Source of the DNA: Lepus europaeus
Taxonomy: Eukaryota > Chordata > Mammalia > Lagomorpha > Leporidae
Direction: 5' to 3'
Length of the DNA: 64,000 bases
Assembly: GCF_033115175.1 (NCBI RefSeq)
Contig: NC_084843.1
Location: 52,554,474 to 52,618,473 of the forward strand
A program made the translations under genes and the position numbers. Shown here piece by piece: positions 11,550-24,800 of the stretch. Under the pieces are notes generated by a model. That model saw only the letters and a program-made list of their open reading frames with translations, made no database searches and was not told the DNA's origin. Every line of letters starts with the position of its first letter. Positions within the stretch are counted from its first letter, which is position 1.

Positions 11550-12292
11550 ATGCAACAGAAGGCTTTTGAGGAAAACAGATATCCCTGGCAGGAGTCCTTC
11601 GAGAATGTTGCTGTGTGCCTGCCATTCCGCTGCCCGAGGTGTGGAGACCACACCAGATTTAGAAGCTTGTCGTCCCTGAGGGCCCATCTGGAATTCAGTC
11701 ACAGCTATGAAGAAAGAACTCTCCTGACAAAATGCAGCCTCTTCCCGTCGCTCAAAGACACAGACCTGGTCACTTCCACAGAACTCCTGCATCAGGGGAA
11801 ATTGCAGAGCAGTGGCCAAGCGGCAAAGCAGAGACCCAGCTATGTTAACTTGTACAGCATTTCACATGAACACTCCAAGGACCGGAAGCCATTTGAGGTG
11901 GTGGCTGAGAGGCCTGTGTCCTACGTGCAGACCTACACTGCCATGGACCTGCGCACTGACTTGGTGGATGGGCCACGGTCAAGTCCAGGACTCCCCACTT
12001 CGGACACCAAAGCTGCTTTCGAGGCACACGTCAGAGAAAAGTTCAATCGGATGGTTGAGGCAGTGGATAGGACCATCGAGAAGAGAATTGATAAACTCAC
12101 CAAAGAGTTGGCCCAGAAAACGGCTGAACTGCTGGAGGTTCGGGCAGCTTTCGTGCAGCTGACTCAGAAGAAGCAGGAAGTTCAGAGACGAGAGCGAGCC
12201 CTGAACAGACAGGTGGATGTGGCTGTGGAAATGATCGCTGCACTGCGGCAACGCCTGACAGAATCCGAGGAGGAGCTTCTAAGGAAAGAGGA
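11550..12292 (+). CDS. ZNF365: ZNF365 coding exon 2 (zinc finger and first half of coiled coil)
   Basis: The exon begins at 11537 after tcctag, and coding starts at ATG 11550. It encodes residues 1-247 and two bases of codon 248. The donor is gagga|gtaagtgg with GT at 12293. The TAA inside the donor means that retention of intron 2 would stop translation at once, giving a 248-residue product that keeps the finger and half of the coil. The frame is unbroken and the residues are strongly conserved with human as I remember it, which supports purifying selection. Confidence 0.97.
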
Positions 12293-15200
12293 GTAAGTGG
12301 TGCTGAAACACAAGGTGCTAATCCCATCGCTTTAGGCAGTCCCGTCTGCCATCCCCCTCACCCAACCCCACCCCCCAACACAAAGCCACAAGCAAAAGTT
12401 AAGCAAGGTCTGGTTTTCATTATTTACAGGGGACGTGGCTGCATTTCCCATGGGACAAAGAGGCTTTGATGTTATTTAATCTCTTGTGTATGATCTATAA
12501 CCCAACAACATTAGACTTAAAATGTGTAACTCCTTGTCACCTTGGGTGCTGTACACCACAGGTCATGTTTTTGAGCTAGAGGAGTAACACACTCTACCCA
12601 TGGTGGAATCCATTCCCAGTGTGCAAGGTGAGTTGAACAGGAAGTCAGCAAGGGCATGCTGGGAGAGCCATTTTTCTTGACTGTCTCCATGTCATAAAGT
12701 CAGGAACATGCGATGCTGTCTTCTTCAAATGTACAAACAAGCTCCATCTATAGGTAGTTTTGACTTATTTGCCATTTTGGATTGTCCATTCATGTTAATT
12801 AAGTGTTGATCACTGAGAACCCATTTAATTATAATGTGTATGTGGAAGAAGCAGACATTAGGAAATTCAGAGGAAAGACCTTCAGATGCGATTGTTCTGT
12901 GACTTAGGTTTGATAATGTTTTTATGTGAAGTAATGGGTGATGCAAGAAAGAGTCCTGCCCACTTGCAAAGAGTCGATACTAGTTCTCACAACTGAGGGT
13001 GATAATCAAAGATAGTACTTGCAAAGTCATAATACTTGGAAAAGCATTTCTTTATCAGCAAATGTGAATTTAACACAATACATAATAATTTGGTGTATTG
13101 TACAAATGCAGATGGTCAGATTCCATTCTAAACGGTGGCTCAGAATTCATGGAATCAAATGACCTAAAAATTGATAGAATAAAAACTGGTGGACTAAAAC
13201 ATCCTGGATGGCAGGTTTCCACATCATTTGTGTTCTATTATCGGGATTGGTTTAATTTCATCCTTTCTTTGCCCTCAGGTACTCTCCTGTGTCATGTTAT
13301 CTCTTAACATGTGATAATTAAAACTTCCTGAGAAATCATTTGCTGTCACAAATGCCTTCATTCTACCTAGAGAGAAGCCAGCTCTGCTCAGATGAGGCCT
13401 AAAATTATATAGTTAGCATGGATTTAAATCAGCCACTGATTTACTTTGCTCACGGAGAAGTGATCGCTAATGAAAGAAGTTTCTTTTTTGGCTTCTGATA
13501 TTCCCCGGTGGAAAGTTAGTGTCTTGAGCTCAGTGGCCACCAGGGTGACCAATATTGCACTGCTGGAAAAATGGAGATGGGCTGTGTTATGTGCAGAGAA
13601 AAGCCTGGAATTAAAGGTGTTACATTTCTGTTTGATTCCAGAGCAGTTTAAAAGGCAACTGAGTTAATGTTTTACATTTATTTTTATTTTATTTTATTTA
13701 GTAATTTAAAAAGAAATAGCGAATGTGGAATTGGGTGTTGGAAGACAAGAAGATGGAGGAGAGGATCCTATGGTTAGATGTAGGTTATTGTCAAGGTCTA
13801 AATTTTGTTTGGAGTAGTGGGCTCAAGGGTGCTTTATTATTTAAAATAACTGATTAATTAAATAAAAGTGGGTCATGCATGGATCAATAATGGTAATATG
13901 TTACAGTTAACCCAAGACTGTCACGTGAGCACCACATGAGAAACAAATACATACTTACTTAAAAAAATATTTAATGGGATGGAACTGTGTGTGCTAAAAT
14001 ACCCCCTCCTCTCCAAGCATGGTCCACATCATCCTCTGGAGCCAGCCACTATCAAGTTCAGTAAATGTCTTTCTAGACCTTTCCTGTTATATACAATCAT
14101 GTTATTTATATACACAGAGCTACTGTGTTTTTCCAAATGGAATCATGACCCACACCACTCTGCCACTTGGCACAGAGTTGTTTTTGTTTTAACATCATAT
14201 GCCTTAAGCATCTTTTTTAACACTGAGTACAGAATTTTGCCATTCTTTTTGGTTATTGCATGGTATTCCATGGTGTGGATGCATAATGATTGATTTAACC
14301 AGTTTGCTGTCAATGAATACACAGTTCTATTCTATTTTCCTAGTATTAACAATAGTGCCTCAGTTAATATATTCTCATACATCTTTATTCACATTTTTGT
14401 GAATAACCTGAGAGCAAATTGTGAGTTCATTTTTAGTATGTCACTTTTGGACTAACAGAAACAAACAATAATTTTTTTAAACTACAACTTTGAATAAAAA
14501 TATAGTGAAATTGCTTTACATTTTTAAATATAAAGTATTTTTTAAAGCCTTCATTTGGATCTGTTCTCGCAGATTCTACATTCAAATCCCAAATAATCAC
14601 TCTCTGTATGCATAAAATGGTACTGAAAGAGTCTTGTTTCTAGGAGGGACACGGGCTCTTGGTCTAAGAGAGCAACTGTGGACAGGGCCATCAGTGTCCA
14701 CAGGGTCTAGCCTGTTCTCCCGCCCCCATCTGAATGGGGATGCAGCTGCCCATCTGCCACATCATTGATGATTGATTTCACTGGGTCTGCCTGGCTGGGC
14801 TGGTCCCTTCCCTCCTTGCCACTCCCTCACAGCTCTGGCCTTCCAACAAAGAGGTGGCCTTAAAAAGGTCCTATTTGGCCAAGGTACATGCTGGGAGCTG
14901 TGGTCCCCTGCCAGAGTTCCCCTGCCCCATGAGCTTCTGAGGTACATTTGTGGGAGAAAGTGGGTAATTCCTATCCCATTTGAAATTGACTTAAATGCTA
15001 AAGTTGCTTTGAAACATAGATGGTAGATTTAGTTGAAAAAAACAATATCTAGTTGTTAACATTCATAGAAAACTCTCTTGCTGGTTTTTTGTTTTTTGTT
15101 TTTTTGCTTATGGATTTTCCTCTCAACTTTAAAAATCCTTTCAAACTGAAATAAAAGACTCCAGGGCTACTTCTGCCCTGAGGCCATCAATAGACCCTAT

Positions 15201-18200
15201 CAACTAGGTTTATAGAAAAATATATGTACATATGCACATTGTAACTGAGGACATTGTTTGAATTGGGGAAGTTTTCTGCTTTGTACTGGAAAGTCCCATT
15301 AGACCCCTACAGAGAGGTATCTGTGTGTTTCTGAAGTGCAAATCCAAGAAAGATGCTGCTCACTGTCCTCACAAAGAGAGTACAACTTTTAAAGTCCTGT
15401 TGAAATAGGTGTTTACTTATTGAGGAGTAGTCAGAGCTGGCTGTAATCAGGTAAATCAATCTGGCAGCCTTGCAGTAAGGTAATACCTTGGAGAGAAAGA
15501 TGGACCTAGATAGTGGATGAGCTGCTGGCCCAGTTGGTCTTCTGGGGTTCGGAGAATTTGAGTGCAATAACACTAACCACAAATTACTTCTATATTCCTC
15601 TGTCAAAAAGGTTGGGAAGTCCTGAGTGGGCACCTGCGATGTGCCTAGCATGGTGCTAGGTGTTTGTGAGGAACATGCAGTTCTTGATATTTTCTCCTTA
15701 GGCATGTGTAGACTCTACATGGCAAGAATATGTATACCCATGAACTTGCCCTTTTGGTCTTAACAAGTGCTTAAATACAAGGCACAGTTTCAGGTTGATG
15801 AGACAGGGCAGATCTTCCCTTGTGGAGAAATCCCACTGAAGGGATAAGGAGGAAGGGTGGGATTTGTGTTGGAGGACTGAGGGGAGTGACATTGGAGGAA
15901 CAGCTGTAGGGAGAGCTGTTAGAGATGGCCCCTGAGTGGACTGTGTGCCTTTTAATTTTAGACCTGGAAGACACCATCTGTCCCTTTCAGGGCAACATGT
16001 TTTACAGTCACACAAAAAAATAGGACCCAGAGCAGTAGATTTGTTGCAAAGTGAAGCTGGAACCCAGTTTCCCTTTTTTGCTGAGTGCTTTTTCCATTTG
16101 TTCTCTGTGTCCCAGCCAGACTTCTGAAAATGTGATATTTGCCCAAAGCATAAAGACTTATGTAATACCAAATGTGGCCCATTTTGGAATGGGCTTCTTT
16201 GCTATTTTGAGAGGGCTGCCAAGGTGACATCATTTATTTTTCCGATGTGAATAAATAAATGCCAACTGGCATCGCAGGTGTTGGAAAGCTTGAAAATGGT
16301 GGTGTCATAGGCATGGTGATGATACTAAGCTTCCAAAACACTTCAGCCCAGGGTGTCTAACTTCCAGGAGAGGCTTTTAATTGAATGTCCATGCTCAGTT
16401 ATGCTGGGGCATGTGCCATTGCTGGCCATGGATCATAGTGAGAGGCTACTGTGTGATTCCATCTCTAATTTCCATCTTGCTACTTAATGAGCTACAATAG
16501 ATATAAGGTTCCTCTCTGCCTTCATCATGTGTCCTGTCCCTAGGTTGGGGCCATACAGAAGACAAATCTTTATGGAGTACCTGCTCAATACCACGTGCTG
16601 TTCTAAGTCCTTATCACACAGTAATAAACTCAGTGAGCCCAGCTCCTATTTTTATGCAACCTATAGACCAAAAGGGAAAACAGGCATTAAATAGATCATT
16701 AGTGGGTATGATAAAAGATACACAGAGGGCAGCTGAGTGCATAACTCCCATTTAGGGTTCTATCCAAAGGTGCTGCAGAGTGCTCACCTTTCAAAGGCAA
16801 GTTTGACATAGTAACTTGCTTTGCACAACTCAACCTTCTTGCCATTGAATTAAGCATGTCACATGTTCTGATCAGCTAAAGCATTGAGTTGACAACTTGG
16901 TGTCCACAGTGAGCGGGCTGAGGAACAATATGTTAGCTGCAGAGTTCAGTGGGATGTAGAAGAGTTTGTTTGCCCCACATTATTGATTTGCTTATATAAA
17001 TGGGATCTTTTCTTTTCAGGCTGTTTTCCTTGTGGACTTAAAAACTCAAATAAGATCAACTGGATATCCAACATGTCCTCTTAGAGATGGTGAATGGTAA
17101 AATTCAGAACCCTAGGAAATCTTTCTATTTCCTTAGTTCTCAGTTTCCCTGTACCATTCCTCTTTTTTCCACCCACCCTCTGCCTCTCTAGGCCTAAGGG
17201 ACTTACAATAAAGTATGGAGCTACTTAAAACCAATAAGAATACTTTGGTTTTCTCACTGGAGTTATTTTAAAAAATTCTTATTTAGAAGTATATTGGTTT
17301 ATTCAAAGCAGTCAAAAAAGAAAGATGAAGTGAACAGCCAACAAAAGTAGAGATGGACGGTGGCTCAGATGTGTGGCTGGTGCAGGTTTGGACCTATGGG
17401 GAGCAAGGGAGCTAACCCTCAGCTCCAAGTTTGCAGCCTGGCTTCTGGTAGTTAGAAGTGGTCAACCCCTGCTTTGGGATTTCCTCATGGCTGATATTAC
17501 CATCTGTCTGACATGCTCTGTGATCAATAGCTAGACTATTTTTAGCTAGAGATATTTTTATCATGTCATATACCTCTGAAAAGGTTCATGAATCAGTAAT
17601 GCAAGATGAAAGTTAAATAACTTGGCAGAGGTTTGCCTTTGGGAGGAGAAGCCCATGCTAAAGTGAGGTTTAAGAATAGAAGGGCAGCATCAATTTTAGA
17701 TCCCACCTCCACTCCTGGAGGAGGCACTTGTAGGTTATTTGTTGGTTTTATGCTACAGTACTTGTCTGGAAAAAGGAGACCTAAGTATCTTTTTGTTGGG
17801 TATGTCTCAGCCAGACATAGCTGCACAGTGCATGCCTTCAGCATAAATTTGTTGATCTCTTGTTGTGGAGCCCCTGTGCTGCAATGCCATAATGAAGGAG
17901 CAGCCAAGGTCCATGCGCTCACTGATTTTATGATTTTATGATCCAGTGGGGCAAATGGCACTCTGGTCCTCTGTGATGCACGGGTTTTAGGTTCTGCAGG
18001 AGATCACAGTAGGCATCTCACCTGCACCTGGTTGATTCCCTGCAGGAGAGCTCGAGGGGACAGAGTTCATTAAGAATGAGGGCTTGGGAAGGCAACAGCA
18101 TATCCAAAAGTATGAGTGCCTGGCGCAGTGCAAGGATGAAGGGAGTCAAGTAGATTTAAGAAATAGTTTGTGGATAGTAGATTATACATGTGATAGGAGC

Positions 18201-18757
18201 AATGTGGTGTACCTCGCTTACAGTGCTTATGTAGAATTGGAGTGAACACGATAGTGTATTAATCCACATTTCCATTCATCTGTACCCATGCTTCTGGGAT
18301 GTGTTGTTCACATGATAGCATCATGTCTTTGACCTTTCTGAATTAACTTGTCTTTAACCCACTTCAGGAGAAGTAATTGAGGGGATTCAATATGTAAAAC
18401 ATGAAATAATATTACGTGTTTCAGACCTTACGGTCATACTACCCAAGGAATGAGTGCGTGACTGAATCAGTATTTTTTTTCTAACTAAAGTTTTGTCCAT
18501 ACATAAAAGGCTTTTTCAGTTTGTGCCTGATTTCTTTCTTTTTTATATTTTTCCCCCAGAAACCTTTTATTTAAGGTATACAAACTTCATACATTTCATA
18601 AATACAACTTTAGGAACATAGTGATTTTTCCCACCCTACCCACCCTTCCACCTGCATTCTCGCTCTTCCTCTTCCCTCTCTTAATACTATTCTTATTTAT
18701 TTTTTAAAAAGATTTATTTATTTTACTTGAAAGTCAGAATTACACACAGAGAAGGAG

Positions 18758-18801
<44 letters not shown>

Positions 18802-21800
18802 TTTCCATCCGCTGATTGACTTCCCAATTGTCTACAACAGCTGTAGCTGAACCAATCAGAATCCAGGAGCCAGGAGCTTCTTCCTGGTCTCCCACGCAGT
18901 TGCAGGGGCCCAAGGACATGGACCATCTTCCACTGCTTTCCCAGGCCATGGCAGAGAGCTGGATCGGAAGTAGAGCAGCCAGGTCTCAAACGGGTGCCCA
19001 TAAGGGATGCCAGCACTGCAGGTGGTGGCTTTACCCACTACGCCACAGTACTGCCCCCCCATTCTTATTTTTTATTAAGATCTATTTTCAGCTAACTTTA
19101 TGCACTTATCGCTAACTATATACTAAGTGAGGAGTTCAACAAATAGTATGAAAAAAATGTTCCTCAACAGTCAAGACAAGGGCTGTTCAAAGTCATTGCA
19201 TCTCAAAGTGTCAATTTTACCTCTATAAATTAACTTTTAGGTGTTGTATTAGTTATCACAGATCAGGGAGAATATATAGTATTTGTCCTTTTGGGACTAC
19301 CTTATTACTATCTTTTACTATCTTCCTTTCTTTTTCTGTCCTTCCTTTTTTCCTCCTTCCTTCCTCCCTCCCTCCCTTGCTCCCTTCCTTCCTTATCTGT
19401 GAGGCAGAGAGACAGAGTACTGCTATCTGCTTGTTCACTCTCCAGATGTACATAGTTGCTGGAGCTGAGCCAGGCTGAAACCAAGAGCTGGGAACTCAAT
19501 CCAGGTATACCACTTGGTAATAGGACCCCAACTACTTGAACCATCAGTGCTGCCACTGAGGCAGTACCTCGTAGGAAGATAGAATCAAGTGCTGCAACTG
19601 CAACTCAAACCCATGCACTCCAGTATGGGATGCAGGCATCTTAACCAGCATCTTTTTTTTTTTTTAAGATTTATTTATTTAAAAGGCAGAATTACAGAGA
19701 GACAGAGGCAGAGAGAGAAAGAGAGGTCTTCTATCCACTGATTCATTCCCCAGATGGCCTCAATGGCCAGAGCTGCACCAATCCACACATAGGTGTGGGG
19801 GCCCAAGAACTTGGATCATCTTCCACTGCTTTCCCAGGCCATAGAAGAGAGCTGGGTCAGAAGTGGAACAGCCGGGACTAGAACTGGTGCCCATTTAGGA
19901 TGCCGGCACTGCATGTGGCAGCTTTACCCACTATGCCACAGCACCAGCCCCTTAACCAGCATCTTAACTGCTAGACCAAATGCCTGCCCACTGTACTGGT
20001 TTCTGAATGCCTGTGAATCTCAATACTTAGATTTCTAGTTCTGACACTCAATCTATATAATAGCGAACTTCAAAGTCAGTTTCTTAATATCTTTTTTTTT
20101 TTCTTTTGAGGGTCCAATATTTCTTTGCTAAGCATATTTTCCACTAAAACTTAAAACCTTAGATTTAATAGGAGTTAGCCCTTTTTTCTTTAAATAAATG
20201 ATAGTCACATTCTGGGTTGGAAGTGGCTTGGAAACATTTGAAGTTTTAATTTCCCCAAAACTGGTCTCTATCCACACCCTGACTGAATTTCCCTCAGGTT
20301 TGTCTTTATCTTCTCATCTGGTCTTCTTGAGAACCTAAAATAAAACCCTACCAGTCTATGACTATTCTGTCTGATGACATCAAATTATTTGTTTTCTTAA
20401 GTCACATTCAGCTCAGCTTTGTAATGTATTTATTTCAGTATTTGCTTCTTTTAATGTCTGCCTCTCCCACTACACAAATCCACTGCATGTTAACATAACT
20501 AACATGTGTTTATTAAGAACTGTTTCCCAAAAAATTACCTGATGAAAGAATGATGTTGTTTTAAAGGTTTTGCAAATATTTTTAATGTCTGACTTCATAG
20601 AAGGCACCTTGAAGAGTTCTACATTCAGTATGTTACAGATTTGTTGATTTGGTTAAAGAAAATCCAGTCTCACACAGATACCTAGTAAGGAAATAGAGAA
20701 AATGGAGGGATATTTTAATAACGTTTCAGATAATAATGAATATTTTGCTTTATGCTATGCCAAAACATAACAGTTGGTAGTTTCATAGAGATTAATTGCA
20801 ATGTGGGATCTAAAAACCATATTGTTGAATATTTTGTTCTCTCATTCATTGAAATCCATTAGTCTGACTCGCACTTTGAATGGATATTTTACTGTCTGGA
20901 GTATAATAATTAAAAGGGTAACAAATGTAGTGTGATTAAACCTCTTTGTTTTCCGTTCATAAGGTTCCCAAGATTCCTTGGGGAGATAAGAGGTGGTTCT
21001 GGGTCTTGTTCTTCCAGACTGAGTAGATTTGAAAGGAAGATCTGAAAAGTGCACACGTGTTGTTATCCTAGCTTTGATACAGTTTTATTCTAATCAAGAT
21101 ACCCTACACAATCTCATGATGAATTTCTCCAGCCCCTGCCTTGCATGTTTTAATTTCTTTTTTAAAACAAAATCCCCCTAAACTGTCAGATTTATTTTAA
21201 CTGTCTTTTTTCTCTCCTAGTTGATGTTATGCATTAACACACTGAAATTAGGTTAGCATGAGTGCCAAGTTGATTAAAAAAATACAAAGGATATAACTGG
21301 ATGAGGAAGATTAGCAAAACCTACTACAACATGCTATAACATTCCATGATTGGCAAGGAGTACTAATATTAATTTTTAAAACTTTTATATGAAATCAGTA
21401 GCAAAACATTATATAATTTAAAATTACAGCCACAGTGATAAGCAGTGTTGCATTTATATTTATTCTTTTGCTTTTGGAATGTGACTCTTGGGAGACTAAA
21501 CTATTAAATGCTGCTATTTTCTGATATGCTAAACTATACATCCTGAAAGGCCAAGAAAAGTGAGTATGCATAGAGAAAAAAGACTGGGAAAAAATATGCC
21601 AGGATGTTGAAAATCATTACCTTTGAGGGTTGGAGTAATGATTAATTTTTGGTGTTTCCCTTGACCTTTGTAAATATTATAAAAAATATATTGTACATCT
21701 TCAAGCATTTTGTTGAATAATGAATGGGCTTAGAGCAGAGAACAAAAAACCAATTCAGCTCCTGCTCATTCGGATCCTGCAACAGGTCATTTTTCTATTT

Positions 21801-24800
21801 CCCACAATAAATGTGAAATATTTCTATAATAAAATGAATATAGTAAACATTATAAATAAAAATGAATTGAAAACAAAATGCCCAGATTTTTTATTTTTGT
21901 TTTCATTTTTTGTTGTTTTCTCTGTAAATACAATTTGGAGACTATTTCCTGATTCACTCAGGAAATCTGTGTGATGACTTGACTCCAAATGAATGGAAGT
22001 CTTAAAGCTGGAAACAGGAAGCTATAGCTGTGTTTACTCTGATAATATTGTATCTGTAGGATCTGTGCCATAACTAGGGACATGACAAGGCTGAGTATAG
22101 CACCTGAGCAGACCCTCAACTCTTTGGCTATTACTTAAGATCTGTGACTCACCTAGCAAGTCAATGTGAATGACAGCAGGCTTGAAAAATGGCTGTGTCC
22201 ATGGCTTGAATAACTAGGGCCTTAGAAAGTGCAAGTCTTCTATTGAGGGCTCATACGGAAACATCTGGAAATAAACTTGAAACTTGATGATGAAAAAAGC
22301 TCTTCTCTAAAAGTACTCTCATTTCTCTAATGTGGATAGTTGTTGGCTACTGAAGGGTAATGGAACTGTTATGGGATTAAGGTTTATGTTTCATCCTGGA
22401 CAGGAAACTAGAAAGAAAAGGAGCAGGGAGGGGCTGGTATCGGGAGCATTTTTTCAGTGAATCATTCTCAGAGCCAGTCTGCTCTCTATTATTACAAATA
22501 TGTAATCCTTAAGATTTTTCAGATATGTGTAACTATAGGAAGTGTCAGAAAAGTTTCAGTATGGCCAAGTGTGAAGTAAATATTTGTGACAGAAAAATCA
22601 TGACTAATTGTAAAAGTGGCACTGACTTTATTCTGAGTAGTAATACAGAAGAAAGGAACTATCCAGTTATTCTGCAAAGATCTTATATAAGACTATGACT
22701 TTCAGAGCCAGACTTCCCTGAAGTTCTACTCCCAAACAAGTATGGAGCTCAGTGGAAAATAAAGATCCAGTGGAAGTTGGGAAGGTACAGGGAAGACAAA
22801 TTTAATTTACCAACTAACTAGATTGACTGAATGAGGTTAGATATACAAAAATTAAGATTCATTATTCTAAATAGAAAGAGACCATAGAGAAAGTGATCAA
22901 AGTCTTTATAGAGTCTTGACTTTGCATAAGTTGAATGTGACCAGAACAATGATGGAGAATTCTTTGATTGTTGAGAGAGATTTTAAAAACACTTAAAGGA
23001 AATGCTATATACATCAGAGAGTAAAACTGGGATTCATTAGCCTCAGTGGGGGTGACAAATCATTCAAAGGGGATCCCTAAAAGGACATGCTCGAGTTCTT
23101 ATTAAGTGACAGCAATGAAGTGAAGAGGACCATGATGATGTGATCTTTTGATTGTGCTGATTACCTGGTGCTTGGCCTGGGGAAGAGGGGAATTGGCAGT
23201 GGAGGGTAAAGTAAGGACAAGGAGAAGAGCTGTGTGTGGCTGGGGGGAGCTGCTGCAGTGGCGGGCATTCCTAAAGAGATGCTCAGGAGCATGGCTGCTG
23301 AAATGTGAACAGTAGCAATCTCAGGATCATGGAGTTTCAGGTGATATTTCTTTGTTTATATTGTTGATTTGTTTGCGTTTTTTACCAAAAGCCTGTATAT
23401 TTTACAAATCAGAAACATTATTTTCATACTTCAAATAAAAATAGAAGGGAAGAGATGATAAATCAGAGATTTTCTGGAACTGAGAATCTACAAAGAATTA
23501 TAGACTATAGTTAAAGGATTCTGCTTTTTTTAGAAAACTTTTATTAAATAAATAGAAATTTCAGAAGTACAATTTTTGGATTATAGCGGTTTTCCCCCAT
23601 ACAACCACCCTTCCACCTGCAAGCCATCCCATCTCCTACTCCCTCCCCCATACCATTCTTCATAAAGATTCATTTTTAATTATCTTTATATACAAAAGAT
23701 CAACCTAGTATATACTAAGGAAAGATTTCAGCAGTTTTCACCCACACAGACACACTAAGTATAAAGTACTGTTTGAAGACTAGTTTTACCGTTAATTCTC
23801 ATAGTACAACACATTAAGGACAGAGATCCTACCTACATGGGGAGTAAGTGCACAGTGACTCCTGTTGTTGATTTAACAATTTGACACTCTTATTTATGAC
23901 GTCAGTAATCACCCGAGGCTCTTGTCATGAGCTTCCAAGGCTATGGAAGCCTCTTGAGTTCACAAACTCTGACCTTATTTAGACAAGGCCATAATCAAAG
24001 TGGAAGTTCTCTCCTCCCTTCAGAGAAAGGTACCTCCTTTGATGGCCCATTCTTTCTGCTGGGATCTCACTCAGAGAGATCTTTCATTTTGGTCATTTTT
24101 TTGCCACAGTGTCTTGGCTTTCCATGCCTAAACTACTCTCATGGGCTCTTCAGCCACATCTGAATACCTTAAGGACTGATTCTGAGGCCAGAGTGCTGTT
24201 CAGGACATCTGCCATTCTATGAGTCTGCTGTGTATCCCACTTCCCATGTTGGATCATTCTCTCCTTTTTAATTCTATCAATTATTATTAGCAGACACTGG
24301 TCTTATTTATGTGATCCCTTTGACACTTAATCCTCTCTTTATGATCAATTATGAACTTAAACTGATCACTTTAAACTAGTAAGATGGCATTGGTACCTGC
24401 CAACTTAATGGGATTTGGAGTCCATGGCAAGTTTCTAACTTTACCCTTAGGGGTAAGTCCAACTGAGCGTGTGTTGAACTGTACATCTCCTCCCTCTCTT
24501 ATTTCCACTGTTATTTTTAACAGGGATCAATTTTCAGTTGGATTTAAACTCCTAAGAATAAATGTGTGTTAATTAAAGAGTTCAACCAATGGTATTAAGT
24601 AGAAAAAGAAAATAGAAAATACTAAAAAGAATAAAATAGTAAGCTGTTCCTGGACAGTCAGGACAAAGGCTGATCAAGTCATTTTTTCTCATAGTGTCAA
24701 TTTCACTTGGTTTCCTTTTAGGTGCTCAGTTGTCACAGATAAGGGAGAATATATGATATTTGTCCTTTTGGGACTGGCTTATTTCACTCAGCATGATGCT

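Noticed and set aside
11484..12327. Long antisense frames opposite coding exon 2
   Set aside because: They are shadows of the highly constrained ZNF365 reading frame; no splice or homology support.
15307..16233. Several antisense frames of 68-157 codons in intron 2
   Set aside because: No domain, no similarity recognised, multiple overlapping frames of equal quality; consistent with chance in low-stop sequence.
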